Below are positions 33,203-41,400 of a stretch of 64,000 nucleotides of DNA, piece after piece. Source of the stretch: Azophilus sp965215035 (GTDB lineage: Bacteria > Pseudomonadota > Gammaproteobacteria > Pseudomonadales > Azotimanducaceae); NCBI GenBank assembly GCA_965215035.1, contig OZ244040.1, forward strand, positions 1,426,001 through 1,490,000. The letters are read 5' to 3'. The notes below the pieces were generated by a model. It was not told the DNA's origin, searched no databases, and was given only the letters and a program-made list of their open reading frames with translations. Each line of letters starts with the position of its first letter. Position 1 is the stretch's first letter. Position numbers and translations under genes: made by a program.

Positions 33203-33244
33203 GGTCGGGGGTTCAAGTCCCCCCCTAGCTACCAATAAAATCAA
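33203..33244 (+). repeat. attR-type 42-bp repeat
   Basis: The right copy of the tRNA-Met 3' sequence marks the far end of the island. The 5' half of a tRNA is not present here, so it is a bare attachment site. Confidence 0.9.
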
Positions 33245-33312
33245 TCGGTTACGGGAATACGAACCCAGTGCTTGTGTGAGGGGAAACTCCGCCAAGCTGG
33301 GAAGCTAGGCTA

Positions 33313-33549
33313 ATGCCGAGGTATGCTCAGCGAGGCGTTTCCGACCCTCGCGACCTCAGCATAGTTATCGCTAGCGCAATGGCAGGCGTCCTTGGGGCGG
33401 CCGCCCCGAATGCAACACCTTCCGGGTTCAGCTCGGAAACGGCGCTTGCGATTAGCAAGACCCTCTCCGACATGGCTGAAATGCTCCGAAACGCGACCAT
33501 CGCAGGAGAGAGGGAAATCCGGGATGACTGGCCCGCCGACGAAGCCTGA
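33313..33549 (+). CDS. hypothetical small protein
   Basis: A 78-residue frame, MPRYAQRGVSDPRDLSIVIA and onward, with one hydrophobic stretch (IVIASAMAGVLGAAAP) and a helical acidic end (MAEMLRNATIAGEREIRDD). The ribosome-binding site is weak and there is no recognised family. The flanking gap to 33744 holds nothing else convincing. Confidence 0.35.
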   Translation: MPRYAQRGVSDPRDLSIVIASAMAGVLGAAAPNATPSGFSSETALAISKTLSDMAEMLRNATIAGEREIRDDWPADEA

Positions 33550-33744
33550 TGATGGCGAGACAGCTACCGCCTAAAGGCCAATCGAGACGGTGGCGGCTAC
33601 GCCGTCATAGATGAGAACAACCTGAGACAGAAGGTTCCTGCCGATCAAGGCTCACGTCCACGCATGCAGCCTCTCGCACTTGGGCAAATCCCGGACAATA
33701 CCGAATGCGCAGAAAGCGCTCGGCGCATCTGGTAGCATTGGGCC

Positions 33745-34020
33745 ATGGTCGAAGCCATCGACACACTCCAGATAGCCGACGACCTTGAGGCGGCGGGGCT
33801 TGAGCTCAAGCACGCCAAGGCCATTGCGCACGCCGTGCACCAAGGCCGAGGCGATCTGGTCACCAAGGCCGATCTGGCCAACCTCGGGAACCGCCTGATG
33901 CAGCAGTTGGCCGAGCATGCGACCGAGGCTGCCAAGCGGGAGACGCGCCTGCCGCTCGCAACGGTGGGCGCAATCGGGGTCGCGGTGGCCATTCTGGGTA
34001 CCCTGATTGCCCTGACCTGA
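33745..34020 (+). CDS. coiled-coil protein of the DUF1640/CCDC90 type
   Basis: A 91-residue protein. A helical N-terminus (TLQIADDLEAAGLELKHAKAIAHAVHQG) is followed by a coiled-coil stretch (VTKADLANLGNRLMQQLAEHATEAA) and a C-terminal membrane helix (LATVGAIGVAVAILGTLIALT). This is the standard layout of short bacterial DUF1640 proteins, often linked to mobile or toxin regions but of unknown role. The stop lies in a run of four CCTGA repeats. Confidence 0.65.
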   Translation: MVEAIDTLQIADDLEAAGLELKHAKAIAHAVHQGRGDLVTKADLANLGNRLMQQLAEHATEAAKRETRLPLATVGAIGVAVAILGTLIALT

Positions 34021-34140
34021 CCTGACCTGACCGGCCGGTGCCGGTCGTCGCATCGGTGGGCAGTATCGAGCAGAGGAAATCTACTGCGCCGGCTGCCGCG
34101 GAATTCGCGTCTGTAGTCGCGCTTGAACCGACCCGTCCGT

Positions 34141-34386
34141 TCAATCGTCCGCATGCAGGTCGTCAAGAAGGCTAGTGACGTCCTTGAACTGTGGCAGGTT
34201 GCCCGCGCGAGCTTCCTTCATCGCCGCGATGGTCTCGTCGTTGGGGACGAGAGGCGCGAAAGGCAGCGCCTTCTCTCGAGCACCGCGAGTGAGGAACAAG
34301 CGAACCGCATCGGAGACGGTGAGCCCCATTGCGGCCTCTTCCTTGACTTCGCGGTCGATGCGCGCCTGGACAAGATGGTTCGCCAT
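34141..34386 (-). CDS. RelB/DinJ-family antitoxin without a toxin partner
   Basis: An 81-residue protein MANHLVQARIDREVKEEAAM then GLTVSDAVRLFLTRGAREKA and a C-terminal segment ending LLDDLHADD. The ribbon-helix-helix N-terminus is that of RelB/DinJ, which dimerises on operator DNA. Family members usually have about six more residues between EEA and MGLT, so a small in-frame deletion in the first helix is likely. No RelE/YafQ toxin gene follows in the 120 bp downstream. It may be an orphan antitoxin. Confidence 0.75.
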   Translation of the reverse strand: MANHLVQARIDREVKEEAAMGLTVSDAVRLFLTRGAREKALPFAPLVPNDETIAAMKEARAGNLPQFKDVTSLLDDLHADD

Positions 34387-34413
34387 GCTGATCGTCCTCT
34401 TGCAGTCGCGTAT

Positions 34414-34432
34414 TGCATGGCATTGTCATGCA
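34414..34432. promoter_or_regulatory. palindrome upstream of the RelB-like gene, candidate operator
   Basis: TGCATGGCATTGTCATGCA has 6-bp perfect outer arms and lies 28 bp upstream of the antitoxin ATG. RelB-type proteins bind such palindromes to repress their own operon. Confidence 0.45.
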
Positions 34433-34620
34433 GCGCGGCTGCCTGTTCAAGGGCTGGAGGGCTCATTCGGGGCAGCATGTCATTGCTGTGAACTGGCGCA
34501 GTGACAGTAGCGGGGCCACCGCCCTCGACGAAGTTTTTTGTTTACCGGAACGCCCGACTGCCGTACTCTGTCCCCATGCCCCTGTCTCGGGGACGCTGCG
34601 CATCGGGGGGCGCGGGTGAC

Positions 34621-35073
34621 ATGGCGAGAATAGCGATCAGCCGCGAGAATGAATTGATGGTCATCGCCGCGACCGGCCGCCTCGACCACAACACCGCCGA
34701 CGACTTTAGACGGGACCTGAGTGCCGCCATCGCCAATGCCGGCGGCGCGGTGATCCTGGATCTTGACGGGCTTTCCTACATCAGCAGCGCCGGGCTCAGG
34801 GCGATCATTGCCACCAGCAAGGCGTTGCGCAAAAGGCGTGTGCAGATCGGCCTTTGCTCCCTGCGCGACTCGGTCAAGAAGGTCATGGAGGTGACCGGGT
34901 TCAGCGAGATCATTCCCATACACCCCACCCGCCGGGCGGCTGTTGCGGCCCTGTCCCCGCCCAGGCCCGCCATGCAGGCCAAGCCGGCCAGGCAGGGGGA
35001 GGCTCTGGAAGGGGAGGTTGTTGCGGCTTTGGGCCAGCCTGAACAGAGCATACCCAAGGAGGCCGTTTTATGA
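34621..35073 (+). CDS. STAS-domain anti-anti-sigma-like protein
   Basis: A 150-residue protein with a STAS domain: ISRENELMVIAATGRLDHNTADDF, then VILDLDGLSYISSAGLRAII, where the Ser of ISSAGL is the usual phosphorylation site, and LCSLRDSVKKVMEVTGFSEII. A Pro/Ala-rich tail of about 45 residues follows. Its stop overlaps the start of the DUF3540 gene (ATGA), so it is co-translated with a type VI secretion component. It could transmit a kinase-phosphatase signal to secretion, but no partner kinase is in the window. Confidence 0.85.
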   Translation: MARIAISRENELMVIAATGRLDHNTADDFRRDLSAAIANAGGAVILDLDGLSYISSAGLRAIIATSKALRKRRVQIGLCSLRDSVKKVMEVTGFSEIIPIHPTRRAAVAALSPPRPAMQAKPARQGEALEGEVVAALGQPEQSIPKEAVL

Positions 35074-35885
35074 CGGCCACCAGCAAGCCGCGAAAACAGG
35101 CCGGGGCAGCCGAAGGCACCGCGCAAACTTCGGATCGGCCGGCCTTTGTTGAGCATCTGCTGCGGCGCTCGGCCACTGATCAGGCACCGACCGGCACCTT
35201 GGGCGAGGCGGTGGTGGCGTCTTGGTCGGAAGCGGCCGGCCTGCTGGCCGATGGGCGCAGCGTACGGCAAAGTGCTTCCTGCCTGCTGCGTCCAATGGCG
35301 GGCGACCGGGTCTTGGTTTGGCGCGGCGCAGGCGGCCGTCATTGGGTGCTGGCAGTGCTGGAGCGCAGCGATGAGAAGAACGCCGCGGTGTTGGCGGTGC
35401 CCGGCCCCGTCGCGGTGCAGGCACCGCGCATCGCCCTTTCCGCCCGCGCCGTCCATATCGCCGCGGAGGACTTCCTCACCAGCACCCGCAACCATCATTC
35501 AGTTGAAGACACCCGCACCGCAACCAGCCGCGTACGGGTCAGCCAGATCGGCACGGATATCCGCCGCGTGACCACCGCCGACGAGCAGGTGCACGGCACC
35601 CTGCTGCAGCGCGCCGGCACCTGGATATCGAACACGGCCGCGAAGCCCGGCTGCGGGCCCGCACGTTCATGTTCGATTGATCCGGGTTTGTCCGGCGGGC
35701 GGGCATCCGCCCTCACCGCAAGACCAGCCTCAGCACAAGGCCAACCTCAGATCGGCACGGATATCCGCCGCGTGACCACCGCCGACGAGCAGGTGCACGG
35801 CACCCTGCTGCAGCGCGCCGGCACCTGGATATCGAACACGGCCCGCGAGGCCCGGCTGCGGGCCCGCACGTTCATGTTCGATTGA
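35070..35885 (+). CDS. DUF3540 family protein (type VI secretion-associated) with internal duplication
   Basis: A 271-residue protein. Residues 60-160 match the DUF3540 pattern: SCLLRPMAGDRVLVWRGAGG, WVLAVLER, VPGPVAVQAPRIALSARAVHIAAEDF. The segment beginning QIGTDIRRVTTADEQVHGTL occurs twice because about 200 bp are duplicated in tandem. Copy one lacks one base, so its original stop (NTAREARLRARTFMFD-stop in copy two) is out of frame and the protein reads on into copy two. DUF3540 genes sit beside PAAR-like and VgrG genes and may help mount the spike. The 51 bp to the convergent DUF4150 gene include a short GC hairpin. Confidence 0.75.
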   Translation: MTATSKPRKQAGAAEGTAQTSDRPAFVEHLLRRSATDQAPTGTLGEAVVASWSEAAGLLADGRSVRQSASCLLRPMAGDRVLVWRGAGGRHWVLAVLERSDEKNAAVLAVPGPVAVQAPRIALSARAVHIAAEDFLTSTRNHHSVEDTRTATSRVRVSQIGTDIRRVTTADEQVHGTLLQRAGTWISNTAAKPGCGPARSCSIDPGLSGGRASALTARPASAQGQPQIGTDIRRVTTADEQVHGTLLQRAGTWISNTAREARLRARTFMFD

Positions 35886-35940
35886 TCCAGGTTTGCCCGG
35901 CGGGCGGGCATCCGCCCTCAGCGCAGGGCCAGCCTCAGCG
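35544..35940 (+). repeat. tandem duplication (about 204 bp, two copies) over the DUF3540 3' end
   Basis: Copy one starts at 35544 and copy two at 35748. Similarity continues past the stop codon into the intergenic hairpin region. The offset changes from 204 to 205 bases inside the unit, which shows the one-base deletion in copy one. Confidence 0.88.
35902..35917. terminator. GC hairpin between convergent genes
   Basis: GGGCGG and CCGCCC pair around a GCAT loop between the DUF3540 and DUF4150 genes. There is no T run, so terminator function is only possible. A copy also exists in the first duplication unit. Confidence 0.3.
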
Positions 35941-36321
35941 CATGACCAGCTTAACCGTCTGGCTGGGCGCGAGGGTGACGCCCGGCGCGTTGGCGAGGTT
36001 CTGAATGGTCGGGTCCAGCATCCGCCAGGAAGGTGCGCCGCCCACGAAATAGGCGGTGGAACCCATCACCGGCCGGCCCGGCCCGACAATGATCTGGCTG
36101 GCGACGCCGCCCAGGGCACCGCCCTCGTCACCGCTGGTCAGGGCGTACATGGACAGCATGTTCAGTTCCGGCATGCCGTTGATCATGATGGTGAAGTAGC
36201 CAGGCACGGCCAGGGCGTTGTTGCCGATGTTCGGAAAGGGCGCGGGAATGGCAAAGGGCGGCGTCTTGCACACATCGGGTACCGCCATGGACATGCCCGC
36301 CCCCATGGTCATTGGCATCAT
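35935..36321 (-). CDS. PAAR-like DUF4150 protein (type VI spike tip)
   Basis: A 128-residue protein. The N-terminal part MAVPDVCKTPPFAIPAPFPNIGNNALAV matches DUF4150/PAAR-like proteins, whose PDVC.TP....PIPYPN pattern is characteristic. Next come MINGMPELNMLSMYALTSGDEGGALGGVASQIIVGPGRPVMGS and TVKLVMR. Such proteins cap the VgrG spike and can carry or recruit effectors. No toxin extension is present here. It follows two needle-like proteins encoded on the same strand, 28 bp after the first of them. Confidence 0.82.
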   Translation of the reverse strand: MMPMTMGAGMSMAVPDVCKTPPFAIPAPFPNIGNNALAVPGYFTIMINGMPELNMLSMYALTSGDEGGALGGVASQIIVGPGRPVMGSTAYFVGGAPSWRMLDPTIQNLANAPGVTLAPSQTVKLVMR

Positions 36322-36349
36322 GGGCGTTTCCCTGCTTTGCGGCGGTTGT

Positions 36350-37240
36350 TCAAATCAGCATCTCCGAACCGCGCGTCCGGAACTCCATGAGGACGTTGCG
36401 TTGGCGCAGCCGCGGATTCCCCGACGGTGGTTTCGCCGGTGTGCCGCGCGCCAACGCGGCGATGGCCAAGGCAATGCCTACCGGCAGCATGACCAAGCCG
36501 GCGCCGATCTCCAGGAACGGACAGGTCAGCATCGCCAGCCGAGCGGCCATGCGCAGCATGCCGTAGCGCTCCGTTCTGGCGGCAGGGGAGCCGATAACGG
36601 GTTCGATGGTGACGAAGGTGTTGCGGATATAGGCTGCCGACGCCCAACTCACGTTCTCCACGGAGCGATAGTTAATTCCAGCGATGTACACCCTGGCGCC
36701 GGAAAAGCGGGCGCAGCCGCCATAGACATCGCCCGAATTCACTGCCGACATGGTTGCCGAGCCGCCGATCAGGAACTGGGTGTAGACGCCGGCGCAAATG
36801 ACGCCCTCCATGCCGACGTAACGGACGATGCCCCCCCGCCACAGCCGGTTGACGGTGCCGTTGTTCATCAATGTGGTCTTGTGGTGAAAGGCCACATCGG
36901 CGTTGCCTTCCACCGTTAGGGTATCGCTGCCATCGCCGCCATCGCCGCCGATGCTCTCGTTCAGGTCGCCATCGACCTCGAGGGAGAGCCCGTCTTCCAC
37001 AACGACGCGGCGGGTGCCGAAAACAGAGCTTTGGTAGCCGCCGGGCGCAATGGTGACGCGGTGGGCGTCATGGCTGTGCAGACCGCCCCAGCCGGTGATA
37101 TCCAGGCCGTGATGGGGGTACCAGGGCACCCCCTTTTCCCGCAGCTCTTCACCGCTGCAGTCCGCCATCGCCAACAGGGCGTCCAAAGTGGTCGCGTCCC
37201 CAGTCCGCCAGGTGGCGCGTTCCGCGTCATCCGCACTCAT
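36350..37240 (-). CDS. needle-like (beta-helix) protein with C-terminal membrane hairpin
   Basis: A 296-residue protein. Residues 60 to 215 are Gly-rich alternating strands (VDGDLNESIGGDGGDGSDTLTVEGNADVAFHHKTTL, NRLWRGGIVRYVGMEGVICAGVYTQFLIGGSATM), reminiscent of the gp5/VgrG C-terminal beta-helix. Residues about 235-275 hold two hydrophobic segments (LAMLTCPFLEIGAGLVMLPVGIALAIAALA), and a basic tail follows. A similar pattern occurs in the next protein and in the N-terminus of the giant protein at 38484. It may be a cargo or pore-forming tip component of the secretion system. That function is inferred from neighbours, as no known family was recognised. Confidence 0.6.
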   Translation of the reverse strand: MSADDAERATWRTGDATTLDALLAMADCSGEELREKGVPWYPHHGLDITGWGGLHSHDAHRVTIAPGGYQSSVFGTRRVVVEDGLSLEVDGDLNESIGGDGGDGSDTLTVEGNADVAFHHKTTLMNNGTVNRLWRGGIVRYVGMEGVICAGVYTQFLIGGSATMSAVNSGDVYGGCARFSGARVYIAGINYRSVENVSWASAAYIRNTFVTIEPVIGSPAARTERYGMLRMAARLAMLTCPFLEIGAGLVMLPVGIALAIAALARGTPAKPPSGNPRLRQRNVLMEFRTRGSEMLI

Positions 37241-37252
37241 GGCCCTATCCTG

Positions 37253-37894
37253 TTACGCCTCCAACTCCACCCCGGCACCTGGGGCGCCGAGATTGACCGC
37301 GGTGGTTGTATTGTCCACCAGAACGCCCCAGCTCTCGAAACGCAGCACGAAGTCGTCCACTAGGTTGTAGGCCATGGTGACCCGCGCCCCTGCCGCATGG
37401 CTGTAGAAGTTTAGGGCGCGAATCATCATGCTGGAGATTTCGGTGCGCGAGACGTCGGCTTCGATCCAGCCCCCCCAACACAGAAAGTCCGACCAAGCGG
37501 CGACCCGCAGGAAGGGGCCCGTCACCGTGCCCGCATAGGCACCGCCCACAATCGCCTCGCCTTCAACGCTGGTATGGTACTCCACGCCGCCAAGAACCCG
37601 CTCCTCGATGCTGCCGTTGGTGACGGCGAGCGTTTCGTCGCTGTCCGTGTGGCGGGTGATATCCCCCGCCACCTGCACGTCACGGCTGCCGCGCAACATC
37701 GCCAAGCCGCCGCGGGTGTGGGTGGACATCTCTTGCAGTTCGACATCTTCGTCGGCGTTGATGGTGCGCTCGATGCGGCCAGCGACATCGATGCGAAGAT
37801 CGACATCAGAGACCACCGCCTCGGTCCGAAACAGGCGGGTGGCGTCGACTCCCTCGTCGCCGTTCCCTGATTGGTTGCCGTTGCCGTCAGCCAT
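37253..37894 (-). CDS. needle-like (beta-helix) protein
   Basis: A 213-residue protein. It reads VVSDVDLRIDVAGRIERTIN, ELQEMSTHTRGGLAMLRGSRDVQVAGDITRHTDSDETLAVTNGSIEERVLGGVEYHTSVEGEAIVGGAYAG and ends in NLGAPGAGVELEA. The repeated short V.V.G.I... strands are like the VgrG needle, and the block from GSIEERVLGG to LRVAAWSDFLCWGG parallels the proteins on either side. There is no C-terminal extension. It begins the leftward set of three genes and is divergent from the giant gene. Its role is inferred from context. Confidence 0.6.
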   Translation of the reverse strand: MADGNGNQSGNGDEGVDATRLFRTEAVVSDVDLRIDVAGRIERTINADEDVELQEMSTHTRGGLAMLRGSRDVQVAGDITRHTDSDETLAVTNGSIEERVLGGVEYHTSVEGEAIVGGAYAGTVTGPFLRVAAWSDFLCWGGWIEADVSRTEISSMMIRALNFYSHAAGARVTMAYNLVDDFVLRFESWGVLVDNTTTAVNLGAPGAGVELEA

Positions 37895-37947
37895 TGCTGC
37901 GCGTCTCCCTTGACTTCAGTGGCCCCCAGAAACTGGACGCTAGCTTA

Positions 37948-38199
37948 GGCAGTGTATCAGTTTGCATCCCGTCGTCTCGCGTCCATTCGAATCCCGCCTC
38001 TGCCGCGCACCCCCCACTTCCTGACCGACAAGGCCAGGAAAGCACCCCCTTCTTTAATCGGGCGGCACCATTTCTTTTTTACTAGGAGGTGATTCATGAA
38101 ATTCAACAAGTTCCTACTATGAGCCATAACGGCCTGCCTGCCGCATCACCTGTATGCCGTGCCCTTGCTCGATCCACAGATGCAAACTGGTACACTGCC
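37948..38199. repeat. 21-bp inverted repeat (one mismatch) spanning 252 bp
   Basis: GGCAGTGTATCAGTTTGCAT plus C at 37948-37968 is mirrored at 38179-38199 with a single difference. The core GTGTATCAG is shared with the inverted repeat at 16357-16530. This may be a miniature inverted-repeat element present in at least two places of the window. Confidence 0.65.
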
Positions 38200-38203
38200 C
38201 TAG
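38096..38203 (+). pseudogene. possible small exported peptide gene with an in-frame TGA
   Basis: A perfect AGGAGGTGAT ribosome-binding site precedes ATG 38096. The frame reads MKFNKFLL, TGA, then AITACLPHHLYAVPLLDPQM and QTGTLP-stop. Without the TGA it would be a 35-residue peptide with a signal-peptide-like start. The right arm of the inverted repeat supplies its last codons, so it may have been cut by that element. Confidence 0.3.
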
Positions 38204-38483
38204 CCTAGCTCCCCCCTGTGCCGATTTCCGAACTTTACCGGAGAATGCCGTAACACCTCACAGGAAATGCCTTGATAACATACATAGGAGTGAAAATCGA
38301 ATTATTTTTGAACTTATTGATACTATTTGTTGGTAATTGATATTGTTATTGCTCTTCAATAGGTGTATATTTTGCCGCCACCCCTTATGTTGTCATAGCA
38401 GGCGGGCCAGGGTCCGGCGTTGTTGTCGCGCTGGGCTTTAGGCCCTAGTATCCTTAGTTGTCCAGGTGTTGAGGAGTCTGGCG

Positions 38484-41400
38484 ATGTCAAGCGCGGCAAC
38501 TCAGACCAATGCAGCGGCCGTCCCCGGCACCGAAATGGCCGCCCGAGAGCGCTACGCACTGGAAACCCGGGCCGAGGTGCTCCGGCTGGTTTCGATAGCC
38601 AAGGAATTGCGGCGCGGCCTAACCGACCGTACGGAAATCGGCAAGGCGGCGGACGGTTCCGCGAACGACTCCGTGGCGGGAAAGGAGACCGTGCGCGTCG
38701 GCGGCGATCTTTCCGAATCGGTCGGCGGCTCGCGCTTGACTTCGGCGCGCCGGGTGGAGCGCACCGTGCAGGGCAAGATGACCTTGGAGGGGCACGGAGA
38801 TACCGCCCTGGTCGGCGGTGCCTTGTCGGAAACCCACGTTGGCGCGGAATTCCTGGCGGCCGGTATGAGCGATGCCCTCCTGCTCGGCGTGGGCACCCGC
38901 ATGACGGCGCCCGTGGATCTGTGGTTGAGCGGCCTGACTGGCCAAGAGGAGAAGGTCGGCACCTCTGCCGCCGACGGTGCCTTGGTGGAGCTGTACGGTG
39001 TCGCCATGGAGCGGGAGTACGGTGGCGGTTCCCACAAGTGCGGCGCGGTGGTGCTGAGTGGCAACCTCCACGCCACCACGGCGACCGGTTTTCTTCCTAT
39101 GCTTCGGGTGCAGATGGGCGTACGCAACCTCGCGCCCGGCGGCGGGGGTGGCGGGGGCGGCAGTGCGACCACGTCGCCGGCGCCGCCGGCTGGGGCTGGC
39201 CTGGCCTCTGCCCTGCTTGCCGCCCCGAGTTCGCCGGGAAGCATGATTCGGGCCGCGAACCTGCCGGACGCAGTGCGGGCCGGGGAGGCGATCGCCGAAG
39301 TGGAGAACCTGAGGCGGCTGGATGTGGCCGCTACGCTGGAGGATGTGCAGACCCTGGCGCGGGCGGCGGATAGCGGTACCGTGACCGACGACGCCGCCCA
39401 GGCGGCGCGCCGCTTGGAGGATTTGGCTAACATTGGCGTTGGGCAAGTCGATGAGGTCGCGCAGGTCGATGAGGTCGCCCAGGCCGATGAGGTCGCGCAG
39501 GTCGTCGACGATAGACGGCTGATCGTGGTGCAGGGGGCAGACGGCCGCATCCGCTGGCAGCTTTCCGACGGCTCCGAATTTAATAGGGGCGGTGACGACG
39601 CCGATTGGATGCGTTGGCTGGGGCCGCAGATCACCGCCGATGATCTGCCGCCGTCGGCGCGGAGGACGCCGCCCGACCCCCAGCCGCCCTACGTGCGGCG
39701 GCCGCTTCCGGACGGCGAAACCTTCGAGGACATGTGGGCGCGTCTCCTCCACGGCCGGGAAACCGCCGACCACAACTACCAGTGGTCCACGGCGAGAACC
39801 GGTGCCAGCGAAGGCGGCCTGCATCTGCGCGGGCTTACCGTGCTGCAGAGCACCCGCGAAGACCTAGTGGACGTGGCGCGCCAAATACTCTTGCCCTACG
39901 CCGACGATCTGGGTGTGTCGGCGGATGAAATAGCGCAATGGGACGATGCCGCACGCGGCACCGACACCACCGTGCGCACCCGCAATGGCATCGAGGAGGT
40001 CATCCGCATGGCCCGCGAGTCCGGGGACACGGCCAAGGCCGATCGGCTGCAATCGACCCTGGATTCATTTGACGCCTTCGCCCGCCGGGAGATCCACGAA
40101 GCCCTTGGCGAAGCCGAGCAGCTACACGCGTGGGAAGGGTTGCCGTTGCCCAGCCATCTGGATCAGCAGACGGTTGTGGACCAGCTCAAAGCACTGCAGG
40201 AGGACGCCATCATGCGTGCGTCCACTCCCACCGGCCTGGACGACCTGGAAGCGGACACGCTGGCGCGCAACGTGGCCCTCACCGAAGCAGGCTACTACGG
40301 CCGCATGCAGGAACTGGCCGCCAAGGGTCTGGACCCCTTTCCCTATCTAGGTGAGATCCGCTATCAGGTCTTGAACGCTGGCGGCGACTTGAATGTTAGT
40401 TCCCAGAACGCCCTGGCGGCCCTGGACAATGTCAATGCCAACATGCTGGCAGTGTTCAACAACCCTGACTTCTGGCGCGCCGACACGGTGCTCAATGCGG
40501 CTGGCAACCTGGCGCCGTCGCAAACCGGCGGCTTTCTCGACTCCCTCAACGAACTGGCGCGGGCGCAGGAACTGTATGCGGCCAACCAGGCGCACCAGCC
40601 GGCGTTGGAGTCCCTGGCCGGGTCCCAGGATGAGATCACGGAGTTGATCAACCAGCGCATGAACGAAATTCTGGTCGCCCACGGCCTCGAGCCCGAAGCG
40701 AATCAACTCGATGCGGTGGCGGCCCGCCACAAGCTCCTGCAGTTGCGCGACGACTTATTCCGCCGCGGCGAGGTCGACCCGGGGTTCCAGGTGGACCGCG
40801 CCATCCGGCAACTCGATGACGACATCGCCAAGGTGGTGGCGAACCGCCTCGAGCGGGCGTCCAGCATAGCGAATGCGCCGCCGGTGGCGGCCTTTCCCAG
40901 CCCGCAGCGCGTGGTGCCGGTGGAGCAGAGTCCAGTCAGCGCCGCCCCATTCCCAGCCGATGCCCCCGCCGACTTTGAGGAGGGGGTGTTCAATGTCCGT
41001 GGAGCGGTCGCGGATATCGACGTGCCGCCCGTGTCGCCCCGCAGCGCCGAGGCATTGCAGTTCGACGACCCGTCCGGTGTGCTGCGCACCGCGGACCTGG
41101 ATCTGGAACTGCATCAGATCGAGTTCGAGGCTGCGGATGGCGATGCCGCCCGCGTGGGGGGCGGCGGCTTGGACAGCGGTGACAGTGGTGCGGCCGGGCC
41201 TGCCGCGCAGGGGTCCGATGTGCCCACGGCGGCCGGGCGGGGGGCGTCGAACATCGGCAACGAGCCGCTGTACGCCGACCTGGATGAATTCCGCAAACCG
41301 GCCCTAGACGACTTAGACGAAGCAGGCTACCAACGGCTGCCCGACTGGAATCCACCGGCCGAGGGCGGCCGCGGCAACCCAACCCCAGGCGTGGATGACG

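Larger units (their letters stand above)
23293..33244. mobile_element. genomic island integrated at the 3' end of tRNA-Met
   Basis: A 42-bp sequence covering the T-arm, the acceptor 3' strand, CCA and the next ten bases is repeated without mismatch at 23293-23334 and 33203-33244. This is the footprint of site-specific integration by a tRNA-targeting recombinase. Between the repeats lie a restriction-modification system, toxin-antitoxin-like pairs, insertion sequences and gene fragments. No integrase gene is recognisable, so the island is probably fixed and decaying. Confidence 0.88.
37895..38483. other. divergent AT-rich intergenic region of the secretion locus
   Basis: This 589-bp region separates the leftward needle genes from the giant gene. 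It contains a 21-bp inverted repeat, a short ORF with a very strong ribosome-binding site and an internal TGA, and an AT-rich part (38280-38370) with a TTGATACTATTTG motif at 38317 that also occurs before hcp1. Promoters for both directions are expected here. Confidence 0.6.

Noticed and set aside
32876..33295. ORF crossing the right attachment repeat
   Set aside because: It reads through the tRNA fragment and has no domain; spurious.
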